Positions 6,740 to 12,774 of a stretch of DNA of 12,774 bases are shown piece by piece. Within the stretch, counting starts at the first letter, position 1. Each line of letters opens with the position of its first letter. The notes beneath the pieces were generated by a model, which did no database searches, was not told the origin of the DNA, and was given only the letters and a program-made list of their open reading frames with translations. Source of the DNA: an uncultured Oscillospiraceae bacterium (GTDB taxonomy: Bacteria; Bacillota; Clostridia; Oscillospirales; Acutalibacteraceae); NCBI GenBank assembly GCA_902478455.1, contig CABSLJ010000068.1:1-12774 (forward strand), in the 5' to 3' direction. The translations under genes were made by a program, and so were the position numbers.

Positions 6740-8790
6740 AAAAAGGATTTTATTTCAAGCTCGCCTGGTCGGGCATCCGGAAAAACAAAAAGCTATATAC
6801 GCCCTATCTGCTGACTTGCATTGGCATGGTGATGATGTTCTATATCATCTCCTTCCTGAGCACCAGCCGCGTGCTGCAAAGCATGCCGGGCGGGGACACC
6901 ATGCAGAGCATGCTGGAGCTCGGCTGCGGCGTCATCGGCGTGTTTTCCCTGATCTTTCTGTTTTACACCAACTCCTTTTTGCTCCGCAGACGGAAAAGAG
7001 AATTCGGTCTGTACAACATTTTGGGGATGGGAAAGCGAAATCTGGCCCGCGTCCTGCTGTGGGAAACGCTGATTGTCGCGGGACTCTCCCTGTCTCTCGG
7101 TCTGTTCGCCGGATTTGTTCTTTCCAAATTCGCCGAGCTTGGCATGCTGAATATTCTCTCCGCCGACGTCACGTTCTCACTGACGGTCGAGCCGGGGGCC
7201 ATTGGACAGACACTGCTGCTCTTTGCCGTCATCTTTGCGCTGATCCTGCTCAATACCCTCCGGCAGATTCATCTTTCCAATCCCATTGCGCTGCTTCACA
7301 GCGAGAATACCGGTGAAAAGCCGCCGAAAGCCAATTGGATTCTTGCTCTGGCGGGTTTCCTGCTTCTGGCCGCCGCCTATTATTTGGCGGTTACCATCGA
7401 GGATCCGGTCGCGGCCTTGATCTGGTTTTTCGTGGCGGTCGTTATGGTCATCGTGGCCACCTATCTGCTCTTTGTGGCCGGGTCCGTGGCGATCTGCCGG
7501 ATTCTTCAAAAGAACAAGAAGTACTATTACAAGACCAATCATTTTGTTTCGGTCTCATCCATGGTGTACCGCATGAAACGCAACGGAGCGGGGCTTGCCT
7601 CCATCTGCATCCTTTGTACGATGGTGCTGGTGATGCTTTCCTCCACCGTATGCCTGTACAGCGGGACGGAAGACAGCTTGCGTTCCCGCTACCCCAGGAA
7701 CATCAATCTGAATACGATGATCAGCAGCCTTGCCGATCTGCACGGCGAAAAGGCTCAGGCGCTCCGGACACTGACCGGTCAGATCGTCTCAGCAAACGGA
7801 CAGACGCCAGAAAATGTTCTGGATTACAGAACAGCGAGCTTTGCCGGCTACATTCAGGGCGGCCGGATTGAAGCCGACGAATCCAAAATCGGTTCCTTTC
7901 AGATCAGTACGGCGACCAATGTGTGGCAGATTTTCATCGTATCCCTGGACGACTACAACCGTCTCATGAACGCCGACGAGACGCTTGCTCCCGGAGAAGC
8001 CCTTCTCTATACGACAAAGATGGGGGCCTATTCGGAAGACACCATTGCGGTCGGCAATATGGAGCCGCTGAAAATCAAAGGCACGGTGACCGACTTTGTC
8101 GACAACGGCATTGATTCCATGCAGATTATCCCTTCCATGTACCTTTTTGTCCCGGATTTTGAGGCCTATGTCGCCTCTGTGCGGCAGCATGTGGAGCCGC
8201 AGGGCGTCTATGTCAATTTAAACTGGTTCTATGGTTTTGACCTGAATTGCGACGACGAGGTACAAATCCGGATTCAGGATCAACTGACCAGCGGTTTGAA
8301 AGAGCTTTCCGGCTCGGACGAAGAGAACACCTTTTACACCCGCTGTGAAGGCGTGGCGAAGGAGAGAGCCGGATTTTACGGATTATACGGCGGTCTGTTT
8401 TTCCTGGGCATCCTGCTGGGAGTGGTCTTCCTCTTTGCCGCCGTGCTCATCATATACTACAAGCAAGTTTCGGAGGGCTATGAAGATCAATCCCGGTTTG
8501 GCATCATGCAGAAGGTGGGGATGACCAAAAAAGAAATCAAAAAGAGCATCAATTCACAGATTCTGACCGTCTTTTTCCTGCCGCTGCTGACCGCAGGGCT
8601 GCACCTGGCCTTCGCCTTTCCGTTGATTTATAAACTCCTGGCGCTGTTCAGTCTGACCAATCTGGAGCTGCTTGTCTGGATCACGGTGATCTGTTATCTG
8701 ATCTTCGCACTGTTCTATGTACTGGTCTACCGCATCACCTCCAAAGCCTACTATTCCATCGTCAGCGGCGCCAGGGAGGAAAACGCCTGA
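6736..8790 (+). CDS. ABC transporter permease with FtsX domains, BceB-like
   Basis: This is the membrane subunit of the BceAB-type module. The 684-residue protein has about ten predicted membrane helices, at roughly 23-41, 63-83, 106-128, 155-175, 201-219, 227-254, 285-307, 551-575, 606-632 and 644-665. An external domain of about 240 residues (308-547) separates helices 7 and 8. That topology, with two FtsX-like repeats, is characteristic of BceB permeases, whose external domain engages undecaprenyl-pyrophosphate or lipid II-bound peptides and signals to the kinase. RRRKREFGLYNILGMGKRN and the equivalent SRFGIMQKVGMTKKE after helix 8 are the cytoplasmic coupling segments of the two halves. 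Length is slightly above the usual 620-670. The antibiotic recognised is unknown. Confidence 0.93.
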   Translation: MKKGFYFKLAWSGIRKNKKLYTPYLLTCIGMVMMFYIISFLSTSRVLQSMPGGDTMQSMLELGCGVIGVFSLIFLFYTNSFLLRRRKREFGLYNILGMGKRNLARVLLWETLIVAGLSLSLGLFAGFVLSKFAELGMLNILSADVTFSLTVEPGAIGQTLLLFAVIFALILLNTLRQIHLSNPIALLHSENTGEKPPKANWILALAGFLLLAAAYYLAVTIEDPVAALIWFFVAVVMVIVATYLLFVAGSVAICRILQKNKKYYYKTNHFVSVSSMVYRMKRNGAGLASICILCTMVLVMLSSTVCLYSGTEDSLRSRYPRNINLNTMISSLADLHGEKAQALRTLTGQIVSANGQTPENVLDYRTASFAGYIQGGRIEADESKIGSFQISTATNVWQIFIVSLDDYNRLMNADETLAPGEALLYTTKMGAYSEDTIAVGNMEPLKIKGTVTDFVDNGIDSMQIIPSMYLFVPDFEAYVASVRQHVEPQGVYVNLNWFYGFDLNCDDEVQIRIQDQLTSGLKELSGSDEENTFYTRCEGVAKERAGFYGLYGGLFFLGILLGVVFLFAAVLIIYYKQVSEGYEDQSRFGIMQKVGMTKKEIKKSINSQILTVFFLPLLTAGLHLAFAFPLIYKLLALFSLTNLELLVWITVICYLIFALFYVLVYRITSKAYYSIVSGAREENA

Positions 8791-8852
8791 AGAAAGGGGA
8801 ATGCTCTGGTTGCGGCCGAACAGACCGGAGGGCAGAGGAAAGGAGCGCAACC

Positions 8853-9572
8853 GTGTTGAAAAAATGCATTAAATTATGCTGGAAAGTGATTCTCTCCTGC
8901 TTGACCGTGATCTTGTGCGCCGCCCTGGTCGCCGGCGTCGTCTTTGGCGTGAAGGGCTACCGGATGTACCGGGAGGCTGTTGGCCGGACGCCGGTTGCGG
9001 AGGCGGTGGATGAAATCCGGAGCATGGAGCATTTTACTCCCTTTGACCAGCTGCCCGAGCTGTACATCGATGCTGTCGTTTCCGTGGAAGATCACCGCTT
9101 CTGGTCCCACGGCGGGATTGACGTCATAGCCATCGGACGCGCGCTTTGGAACGATATCCGCACGATGTCCTTCGCCGAGGGAGGGAGCACCATCACCCAG
9201 CAGCTGGCCAAAAACCTGTTTTTCAGCCAGGAAAAGAAGCTGGAACGCAAATTCGCGGAGGTCTTTGCCGCCTTTGAGCTGGAGTCTGCATACAGCAAGG
9301 AGGAAATCCTGGAGCTGTATGTCAACAGCATCTATTTCGGCAGCGGGTATTACGGCATCTACGCCGCCGCACAGGGATATTACGGCAAGGAGCCGTCCCG
9401 GCTGAGCGATGAGGAAGCGGTCATGCTGGCCGGTCTGCCCAACGCCCCGTCGGTCTACTCCCCGGATAAAAATCCGGAGCTTGCCGAACAGCGGATGCGG
9501 CAGGTAGTCAATCGGATGCTGGCCTGCGGCGTGATTTCTTCCAGGGAAGCGAACCAGCTGCTGGAAGGCTGA
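8853..9572 (+). CDS. Monofunctional peptidoglycan glycosyltransferase (GT51)
   Basis: This membrane-anchored enzyme polymerises lipid II into glycan strands outside the cytoplasmic membrane. The 239-residue product has a single N-terminal anchor helix (about 11-33) and then one GT51 domain, with no transpeptidase domain. Motif 1 is SVEDHRFWSHGGID with catalytic E79. Motif 2 is GGSTITQQLAKN at 110-121. Motif 3 has E136 in ERKFAEVFAAFELE, followed by KEEILELYVNSIYFG (149-163) and YYGKEPSRLSDEEAVMLAGLPNAPS-type motif 5 residues (176-200). It starts at GTG, chosen because AAAGGAG lies seven bases upstream. The gene is 62 bp after the permease with no promoter in the gap (only a weak 7-bp hairpin, CTCTGGT/ACCGGAG at 8804-8830), so it is probably part of the same transcript and may help restore wall synthesis under lipid II attack. 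Confidence 0.93.
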   Translation: MLKKCIKLCWKVILSCLTVILCAALVAGVVFGVKGYRMYREAVGRTPVAEAVDEIRSMEHFTPFDQLPELYIDAVVSVEDHRFWSHGGIDVIAIGRALWNDIRTMSFAEGGSTITQQLAKNLFFSQEKKLERKFAEVFAAFELESAYSKEEILELYVNSIYFGSGYYGIYAAAQGYYGKEPSRLSDEEAVMLAGLPNAPSVYSPDKNPELAEQRMRQVVNRMLACGVISSREANQLLEG

Positions 9573-9578
9573 ACACGG

Positions 9579-9617
9579 AAGACGGTGCTTGTCCGGCGGT
9601 GGAGAAAGCGCCGTCTT
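9579..9617 (+). other. Stem-loop after the GT51 gene
   Basis: AAGACGGTGCTT (9579-9590) pairs with AAGCGCCGTCTT (9606-9617) over 12 bp with one G-U pair and a 15-nt loop, six bases after the stop codon. No T run follows, so it is not a standard intrinsic terminator. It could protect the 3' end of the transporter/GT51 mRNA. Beyond it, 9618-9694 shows nothing I can name. Confidence 0.55.
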
Positions 9618-9694
9618 GCATCGCGGGGAGAAGCCGGTTTTCCGTTTTGAATCGGTCTCCAGATTGCCGTCCCTGCAAAACGCGGATTTCCCTA

Positions 9695-9723
9695 TTGACT
9701 TATCTTTGGGAAGCCTTTATACT
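9695..9723 (+). promoter_or_regulatory. Sigma-A promoter of the ktrBA leader
   Basis: TTGACT (9695-9700) and TATACT (9718-9723) are separated by exactly 17 bp. Each hexamer matches consensus at five of six positions. Transcription would start near 9730, about 235 nt ahead of the ktrB start. Confidence 0.82.
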
Positions 9724-9729
9724 ATTGTA

Positions 9730-9840
9730 TGCTGGAATAAGTGGTGGAGTCTGTCATAGAGACCAGTTGCGTCTCTATTTATTCTCAGTATTGTTTCCTG
9801 AATTTCTGTATCGGAAACCCAACGGCCTACAATGAATGCA
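9730..9840 (+). ncRNA. Structured 5' leader of ktrBA, unassigned (riboswitch or attenuator candidate)
   Basis: This is an approximately 110-nt RNA between the promoter and a strong terminator. Hairpin A is ATAGAGAC-CAGTTGC-GTCTCTAT, 8 bp perfect (9756-9778). Hairpin B is GTTTCC/GGAAAC (about 9793-9818). An alternative stem GTCT/AGAC (9749-9763) would compete with hairpin A. The loop of hairpin A contains GTTGC (9766-9770), complementary to GCAAC (9838-9842), which overlaps the base of the terminator stem. I see none of the conserved blocks of the c-di-AMP (ydaO/yuaA), Mg2+ (M-box), T-box or yybP RNAs. No reading frame here is credible as a protein. Confidence 0.5.
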
Positions 9841-9882
9841 ACAGGGCAGGACTTCACACTTAGAAGCCTGCCCTGTTTTTTT
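9839..9882 (+). terminator. Strong intrinsic terminator in the ktrBA leader
   Basis: ACAGGGCAGG (9841-9850) pairs perfectly with CCTGCCCTGT (9867-9876), and CTTC/GAAG extends the stem inward past one bulge. Seven T follow (9876-9882). It lies downstream of a strong promoter and upstream of ktrB with no gene in between, so it should abort most transcripts unless the leader folds otherwise. Confidence 0.85.
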
Positions 9883-9963
9883 GTGATACAAAGGGCAGAT
9901 TGCAGAAGAAAGGGTGAGAAGTCACCGGCCGCACCCGGTCCGCCATACGCCGGTAATATCAAA
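9883..9963 (+). other. Untranslated stretch before ktrB with a hairpin and a possible tiny frame
   Basis: This gap holds a SD-like AGAAGAAAGG and a small hairpin GGTGA-GAAG-TCACC (9913-9926). A 17-codon frame starts at GTG 9914 (mostly Arg, His and Pro) whose TGA overlaps the GTG of ktrB as GTGA. Whether the frame is translated is doubtful because its SD abuts its start codon. ktrB itself has only a weak binding site nearby. Confidence 0.3.
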
Positions 9964-11268
9964 GTGAAACGATCGATTTCTTTCATCAAAAAACAGCCGC
10001 CCGGACGTTTGATCGTCTTGGGCTTTGCACTGGTGATTCTGATTGGGACAGGCCTACTTCTGCTGCCGGTCTCCGTCAGAGAGGATGCAGAGGTACGCTT
10101 TATCGACGCCTTGTTTACTTCCACGAGCGCAGTGTGCGTCACCGGTCTGATTGCGATCGACGTGGCTGATCATTTTTCGGCTTTCGGCCAGACGATTGTC
10201 GCTGTGCTCATACAGATCGGCGGTCTGGGTGTCACATCGGTCGGCGTGGGGCTGATCCTCGCCGCAGGAAAACGCCTCAGCTTTAAAGGGCGCGTTCTGG
10301 TCAAGGAAGCCTTAAACGTGGACGGTTTCAAAGGAATGGTCCGCCTGGTCAAGTCCGTTTTGCTGATGACCCTCTGCTTTGAATTGGCGGGGATGGCCCT
10401 GAGCTTTATCGTATTTGTGCAGGATTATCCACCGCTGCGGGCGCTGGGGATCAGCGCGTTTCATTCCATTGCCGCGTTCAACAACTCCGGCTTTGATATT
10501 CTGGGCGGCCTGAGAAATCTGATTCCCTATCAATCCGACGTTCTGTTGAATCTGACCACAAGCGGGCTGATTATCTTTGGCGGCTTGGGCTTCCTGGTGA
10601 TTCAGGACATTTTAAAAAAGCGTTCCTTTAAGAAGCTCATGCTGCATTCCAAAATCGTCATCACCACCACAGTCATATTGATTGTTGCGGGAACGCTTTT
10701 GTTGAAGGCGACGGAGGATATTTCCTGGTTGGGTGCCTTTTTCCAAAGCGTCTCCGCCAGAACAGCCGGCTTTTCCACCTATCCAATCGGAGAGTTTACC
10801 AGCGCCGGACTGTTCACGCTGATTGTCCTGATGTTTGTTGGCGCTTCGCCCGGATCCACGGGCGGCGGTATCAAAACCAGCACTTTCTTTGTTCTGATGC
10901 AGCAGGTGCGAAGCCTGTTCACCAAAAAACATATCGGCGCATTCCGCCGCAATATTTCCGCGGAAACGCTTTCCAAGGCGTCGGTGATTGCACTGCTGTC
11001 CCTGCTGCTGGTTTGTGTGGGTACATTTCTGCTGTGTATTCTGGAGCCGGACTGCAGCTTTGTGCAACTGCTGTTTGAAGAGGTATCGGCCTTTGGAACG
11101 GTGGGGCTTTCCACAGGCATCACACCAACGCTGACCGACGGCAGCAAGGTTATTCTGATCTTTACCATGTTTGCCGGCAGAGTCGGTGCCTTTACGCTGC
11201 TCTCCATATGGATCGAGCGTCCGGCTCCCAGCGCGCGTTATACGGAAGAATCCATTACAATCGGTTGA
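9964..11268 (+). CDS. ktrB: K+ channel subunit of the Ktr uptake system (TrkH/KtrB family)
   Basis: KtrB is the membrane translocator of the KtrAB K+ (often Na+-coupled) uptake system. From GTG 9964 it has 434 residues, close to the usual 440-450. All four pore (P-loop) signatures are present: AVCVTGL (G61), FNNSGFD (G176), ARTAGFS (G269) and FGTVGLS (G381). The ASPGSTGGGIKTSTF block at 294-308 is the gating-loop region of transmembrane segment 6, and GRVGAFTL at 405-412 is typical of the last pore helix. The frame stays open upstream to an ATG at 9832, but that start lies before the leader terminator, has no SD and adds no membrane-family sequence, so GTG at 9964 is preferred; the N-terminus then matches family starts (KKQPPGRLIVLGFA). 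ktrA follows after 20 bp. Confidence 0.93.
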   Translation: MKRSISFIKKQPPGRLIVLGFALVILIGTGLLLLPVSVREDAEVRFIDALFTSTSAVCVTGLIAIDVADHFSAFGQTIVAVLIQIGGLGVTSVGVGLILAAGKRLSFKGRVLVKEALNVDGFKGMVRLVKSVLLMTLCFELAGMALSFIVFVQDYPPLRALGISAFHSIAAFNNSGFDILGGLRNLIPYQSDVLLNLTTSGLIIFGGLGFLVIQDILKKRSFKKLMLHSKIVITTTVILIVAGTLLLKATEDISWLGAFFQSVSARTAGFSTYPIGEFTSAGLFTLIVLMFVGASPGSTGGGIKTSTFFVLMQQVRSLFTKKHIGAFRRNISAETLSKASVIALLSLLLVCVGTFLLCILEPDCSFVQLLFEEVSAFGTVGLSTGITPTLTDGSKVILIFTMFAGRVGAFTLLSIWIERPAPSARYTEESITIG

Positions 11269-11288
11269 GTACAACAGGAGGAATTTCC

Positions 11289-11957
11289 ATGAAAAAGAAA
11301 GGTACGTCCGCTTCTTTCGGCGTCATCGGCCTGGGCCGCTTTGGTTCGGCGCTGGTGGAATGTCTTGCCGGCTCGGGAAAAGAGGTGCTGGCCATTGATA
11401 AGGATGAAGCTAAGGTAAAGGAGGCCCGCCGCTTTACCGATTTCGCCATGGTGGTGGAATCTCTGGACCAGGAATCCCTGGAAGAGGCGGGCATGCAGAA
11501 CTGCGACACGGTCGTTATTTGCATTGGCGAACAGATGGATATCAGCATTCTGACGACGATGACCGTTCTGAAAATGAATGTCCCGCAGGTAATCGCCAAG
11601 GCTAACAGCCTGATTCACGGCGAAGTGCTCAAGCAGCTGGGGGCTAGGGTGGTATATCCGGAACGAGATATGGCTATTCGTCTCGGCAAAGGGCTGATCT
11701 ATAACAGCTTTCTGGATTCCGTCGCGCTGGAAGGAGACGTGGAGGTTCGCCGGATACAGGTGACCGGACGTCTGACCGGCCTTACCGTGCGGGAAGCGGA
11801 TATCCGCCGAAAATACAATTTAAATATCGTCGCCATTGAGCATTGTCATCATACCGATGTGGACTTCCCCTCAGATTATTGTTTTCAGGAAGGAGACGTT
11901 GTCTGTGTCATCGGACAGACTGGAAATATTGAGGCGTTTGAGAACGAACTCCAGTAG
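11289..11957 (+). CDS. ktrA: Regulatory subunit of the Ktr K+ uptake system (TrkA/KtrA family)
   Basis: KtrA is the cytoplasmic RCK-ring gate of the KtrB channel. The ATG at 11289 has AGGAGG eight bases upstream and gives 222 residues, a typical KtrA length. The RCK_N domain (about 8-130) starts with the Rossmann loop GVIGLGRFGSAL and has acidic D37 and D39 after beta-2 (AIDKDE), as in NAD(H)/ATP/ADP-binding members. An RCK_C (TrkA_C) domain occupies about 140-222; in KtrA proteins this domain can bind c-di-AMP, but that is family knowledge and not visible here. The gene is 20 bp after ktrB and shares its leader-controlled transcript. A weak GC hairpin at 11964-11977 followed by AATTTCTCTT could end the transcript. 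Confidence 0.95.
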   Translation: MKKKGTSASFGVIGLGRFGSALVECLAGSGKEVLAIDKDEAKVKEARRFTDFAMVVESLDQESLEEAGMQNCDTVVICIGEQMDISILTTMTVLKMNVPQVIAKANSLIHGEVLKQLGARVVYPERDMAIRLGKGLIYNSFLDSVALEGDVEVRRIQVTGRLTGLTVREADIRRKYNLNIVAIEHCHHTDVDFPSDYCFQEGDVVCVIGQTGNIEAFENELQ

Positions 11958-11985
11958 CGCGGCCGCCGAAACCGGCGAATTTCTC

Positions 11986-12014
11986 TTGCCTGCGGCGGCT
12001 GGCTATGCTACAAT
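11986..12014 (+). promoter_or_regulatory. Sigma-A promoter for tgt
   Basis: TTGCCT (11986-11991) and TACAAT (12009-12014) are spaced exactly 17 bp, and TGC just before TACAAT forms an extended -10. The predicted start is near 12021, at the foot of the 14-bp hairpin that follows. Having its own promoter fits tgt being separated from queA. Confidence 0.75.
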
Positions 12015-12017
12015 AAA

Positions 12018-12053
12018 CAGGCCCGATGCGGCGTTTTGTCCGCATCGGGCCTG
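12018..12053 (+). other. Perfect 14-bp hairpin at the 5' end of the tgt mRNA
   Basis: CAGGCCCGATGCGG (12018-12031) and CCGCATCGGGCCTG (12040-12053) form a perfect 14-bp stem with an 8-nt loop. No T run follows on the plus strand (CTTCGGCT), so it is a poor terminator for ktrA. On the minus strand only a weak TTTATT follows. If transcription starts near 12021 it forms at the very 5' end of the message, a position where hairpins can block 5'-dependent decay. Confidence 0.65.
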
Positions 12054-12097
12054 CTTCGGCTATGATTGAAACCCATAAGTGATGAATGAGGTGAACC

Positions 12098-12774
12098 ATG
12101 AAGCTCATTTTAAAGGAAGGGCGCGCCCGCCGCGGCGTGTTTGAAACGCCGCATGGAACCATTCAGACGCCGGCGTTTATGAACGTCGCCACCTGCGGAG
12201 CGATCAAAGGAGCCGTGTCCGCTCTCGATCTGAAAGAGCTCAAATGCCAGGTGCAGCTTTGCAATACCTATCATCTGCACCTGCGTCCAGGCGACGAAAT
12301 TGTAAAACAGCTCGGCGGGCTGCATCGGTTTACCCGCTGGGACGGCCCGATTCTGACCGACAGTGGCGGCTTTCAGGTCTTTTCTCTGGCAAAGCTGCGC
12401 AACATCCGGGAGGAGGGAGTTTATTTCTCCTCACACATCGACGGCAGTAAAATCTTTATGGGACCGGAGGAAAGCATGCGAATCCAGTCCAATCTGGGGT
12501 CAACCATCGCCATGGCCTTTGACGAGTGCGTGGAGAATCCCGCCGAGTACGCCTATGTGGAGGCCTCCTGCGCGCGGACGACGCGCTGGCTCCACCGCTG
12601 CAGAGAGGAGCACGAAAAGCTCAATGCTCGTTCGGATGCGGTCAATCCCCGGCAGCTGCTGTTCGGCATCAATCAGGGCGGCACCTACGAAGATCTGCGC
12701 CTGCAGCACATGCAGGACATCCGTGCGCTCGAATTGGACGGCTACGCCATCGGCGGGCTGGCGGTGGGGGAAAG
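12098..12774 (+). CDS. tgt: tRNA-guanine(34) transglycosylase Tgt (3' end cut by window edge)
   Basis: Tgt exchanges guanine-34 of GUN-anticodon tRNAs for preQ1, the substrate that QueA then acts on. The ATG at 12098 has GAGGTGA upstream; 225 complete codons are present of about 370-380. Visible are TPAFMNV at 24-30, LCNTYHLHLRPG at 54-65, ILTDSGGFQVFSL at 85-97 with D88 as the general acid/base, FDECVENP at 141-148 with D142, GINQGG with Q193, and GGLAVGE at 219-225. The nucleophilic Asp and the Zn-binding Cys/His lie beyond the window. By alignment from memory, V30, C144 and V223 match Val45, Cys158 and Val233 of the Zymomonas enzyme, the bacterial preQ1-type pocket, rather than the eukaryotic queuine type. 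FMNVATCGAIKGAV differs from the common FMPVGTQATVKAL form. Confidence 0.95.
   Translation, partial: MKLILKEGRARRGVFETPHGTIQTPAFMNVATCGAIKGAVSALDLKELKCQVQLCNTYHLHLRPGDEIVKQLGGLHRFTRWDGPILTDSGGFQVFSLAKLRNIREEGVYFSSHIDGSKIFMGPEESMRIQSNLGSTIAMAFDECVENPAEYAYVEASCARTTRWLHRCREEHEKLNARSDAVNPRQLLFGINQGGTYEDLRLQHMQDIRALELDGYAIGGLAVGE

Noticed and set aside
9599..9835. 78-codon frame in the ktr leader region
   Set aside because: No binding site and no family resemblance; it overlaps the strong promoter and the leader hairpins.
9905..9960. Cobalamin-riboswitch-like stretch (GGTGAGAAGTCACC, then CCGCACCCGG, then GCCGGTAA) before ktrB
   Set aside because: The resemblance to the conserved cobalamin core is partial. 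There is no matching upstream or downstream half and the coding region starts at once, so it is probably chance in GC-rich sequence.
9832..9963. Longer KtrB starting at ATG 9832
   Set aside because: The start lies before the intrinsic terminator, lacks a ribosome binding site, and the extra 44 residues have no membrane or family character.

Overview
The window looks like a chromosome segment from a moderately GC-rich, low-GC-phylum (Firmicutes) anaerobe, most likely a Clostridia member such as an Oscillospirales species. The evidence is a lysine riboswitch ahead of an asd-dapA-dapB operon, Gram-positive Shine-Dalgarno sequences (AGGAGG-type) before most genes, a BceRS-BceAB-type antimicrobial-peptide module, and a KtrAB potassium system. 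The exact taxon is an inference; no rRNA is present.

Region 1 (1-3030, minus strand): the lysine/diaminopimelate operon asd > dapA > dapB. The dapB 3' end runs off the left edge. It is driven by a near-consensus sigma-A promoter (TTGACA, 17 bp, TATCAT) followed by an L-box lysine aptamer and a downstream intrinsic terminator, so lysine should attenuate its own synthesis and the supply of meso-DAP for peptidoglycan.

Region 2 (3076-4101 and 12098-12774, plus strand): queA and tgt, two consecutive-pathway queuosine genes that are usually adjacent in bacteria. Here they are separated by about 8 kb. tgt is cut by the right edge.

Region 3 (4150-9572): a cell-envelope defence block between queA and tgt. 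It contains an OmpR-family response regulator, a short intramembrane-sensing histidine kinase, an ABC ATPase and a ten-helix FtsX-type permease with a large external domain (BceR/BceS/BceA/BceB architecture). A monofunctional GT51 peptidoglycan glycosyltransferase follows. Between the kinase and the ATPase lies a compact control region with a palindromic operator candidate, a terminator-like hairpin and an overlapping promoter.

Region 4 (9573-11957): the K+ uptake pair ktrB-ktrA, preceded by a 270-bp leader with a strong promoter, two hairpins and a very strong intrinsic terminator. This is an attenuated leader RNA that I could not assign to a known riboswitch class. It does not show the c-di-AMP (ydaO) motifs that often precede ktr genes, and it is the best candidate here for something undescribed.

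Together the window holds lysine/DAP supply, peptidoglycan polymerisation, defence against lipid II-cycle antibiotics, K+ homeostasis and tRNA queuosine modification. No mobile element, CRISPR array, tRNA or rRNA is visible.
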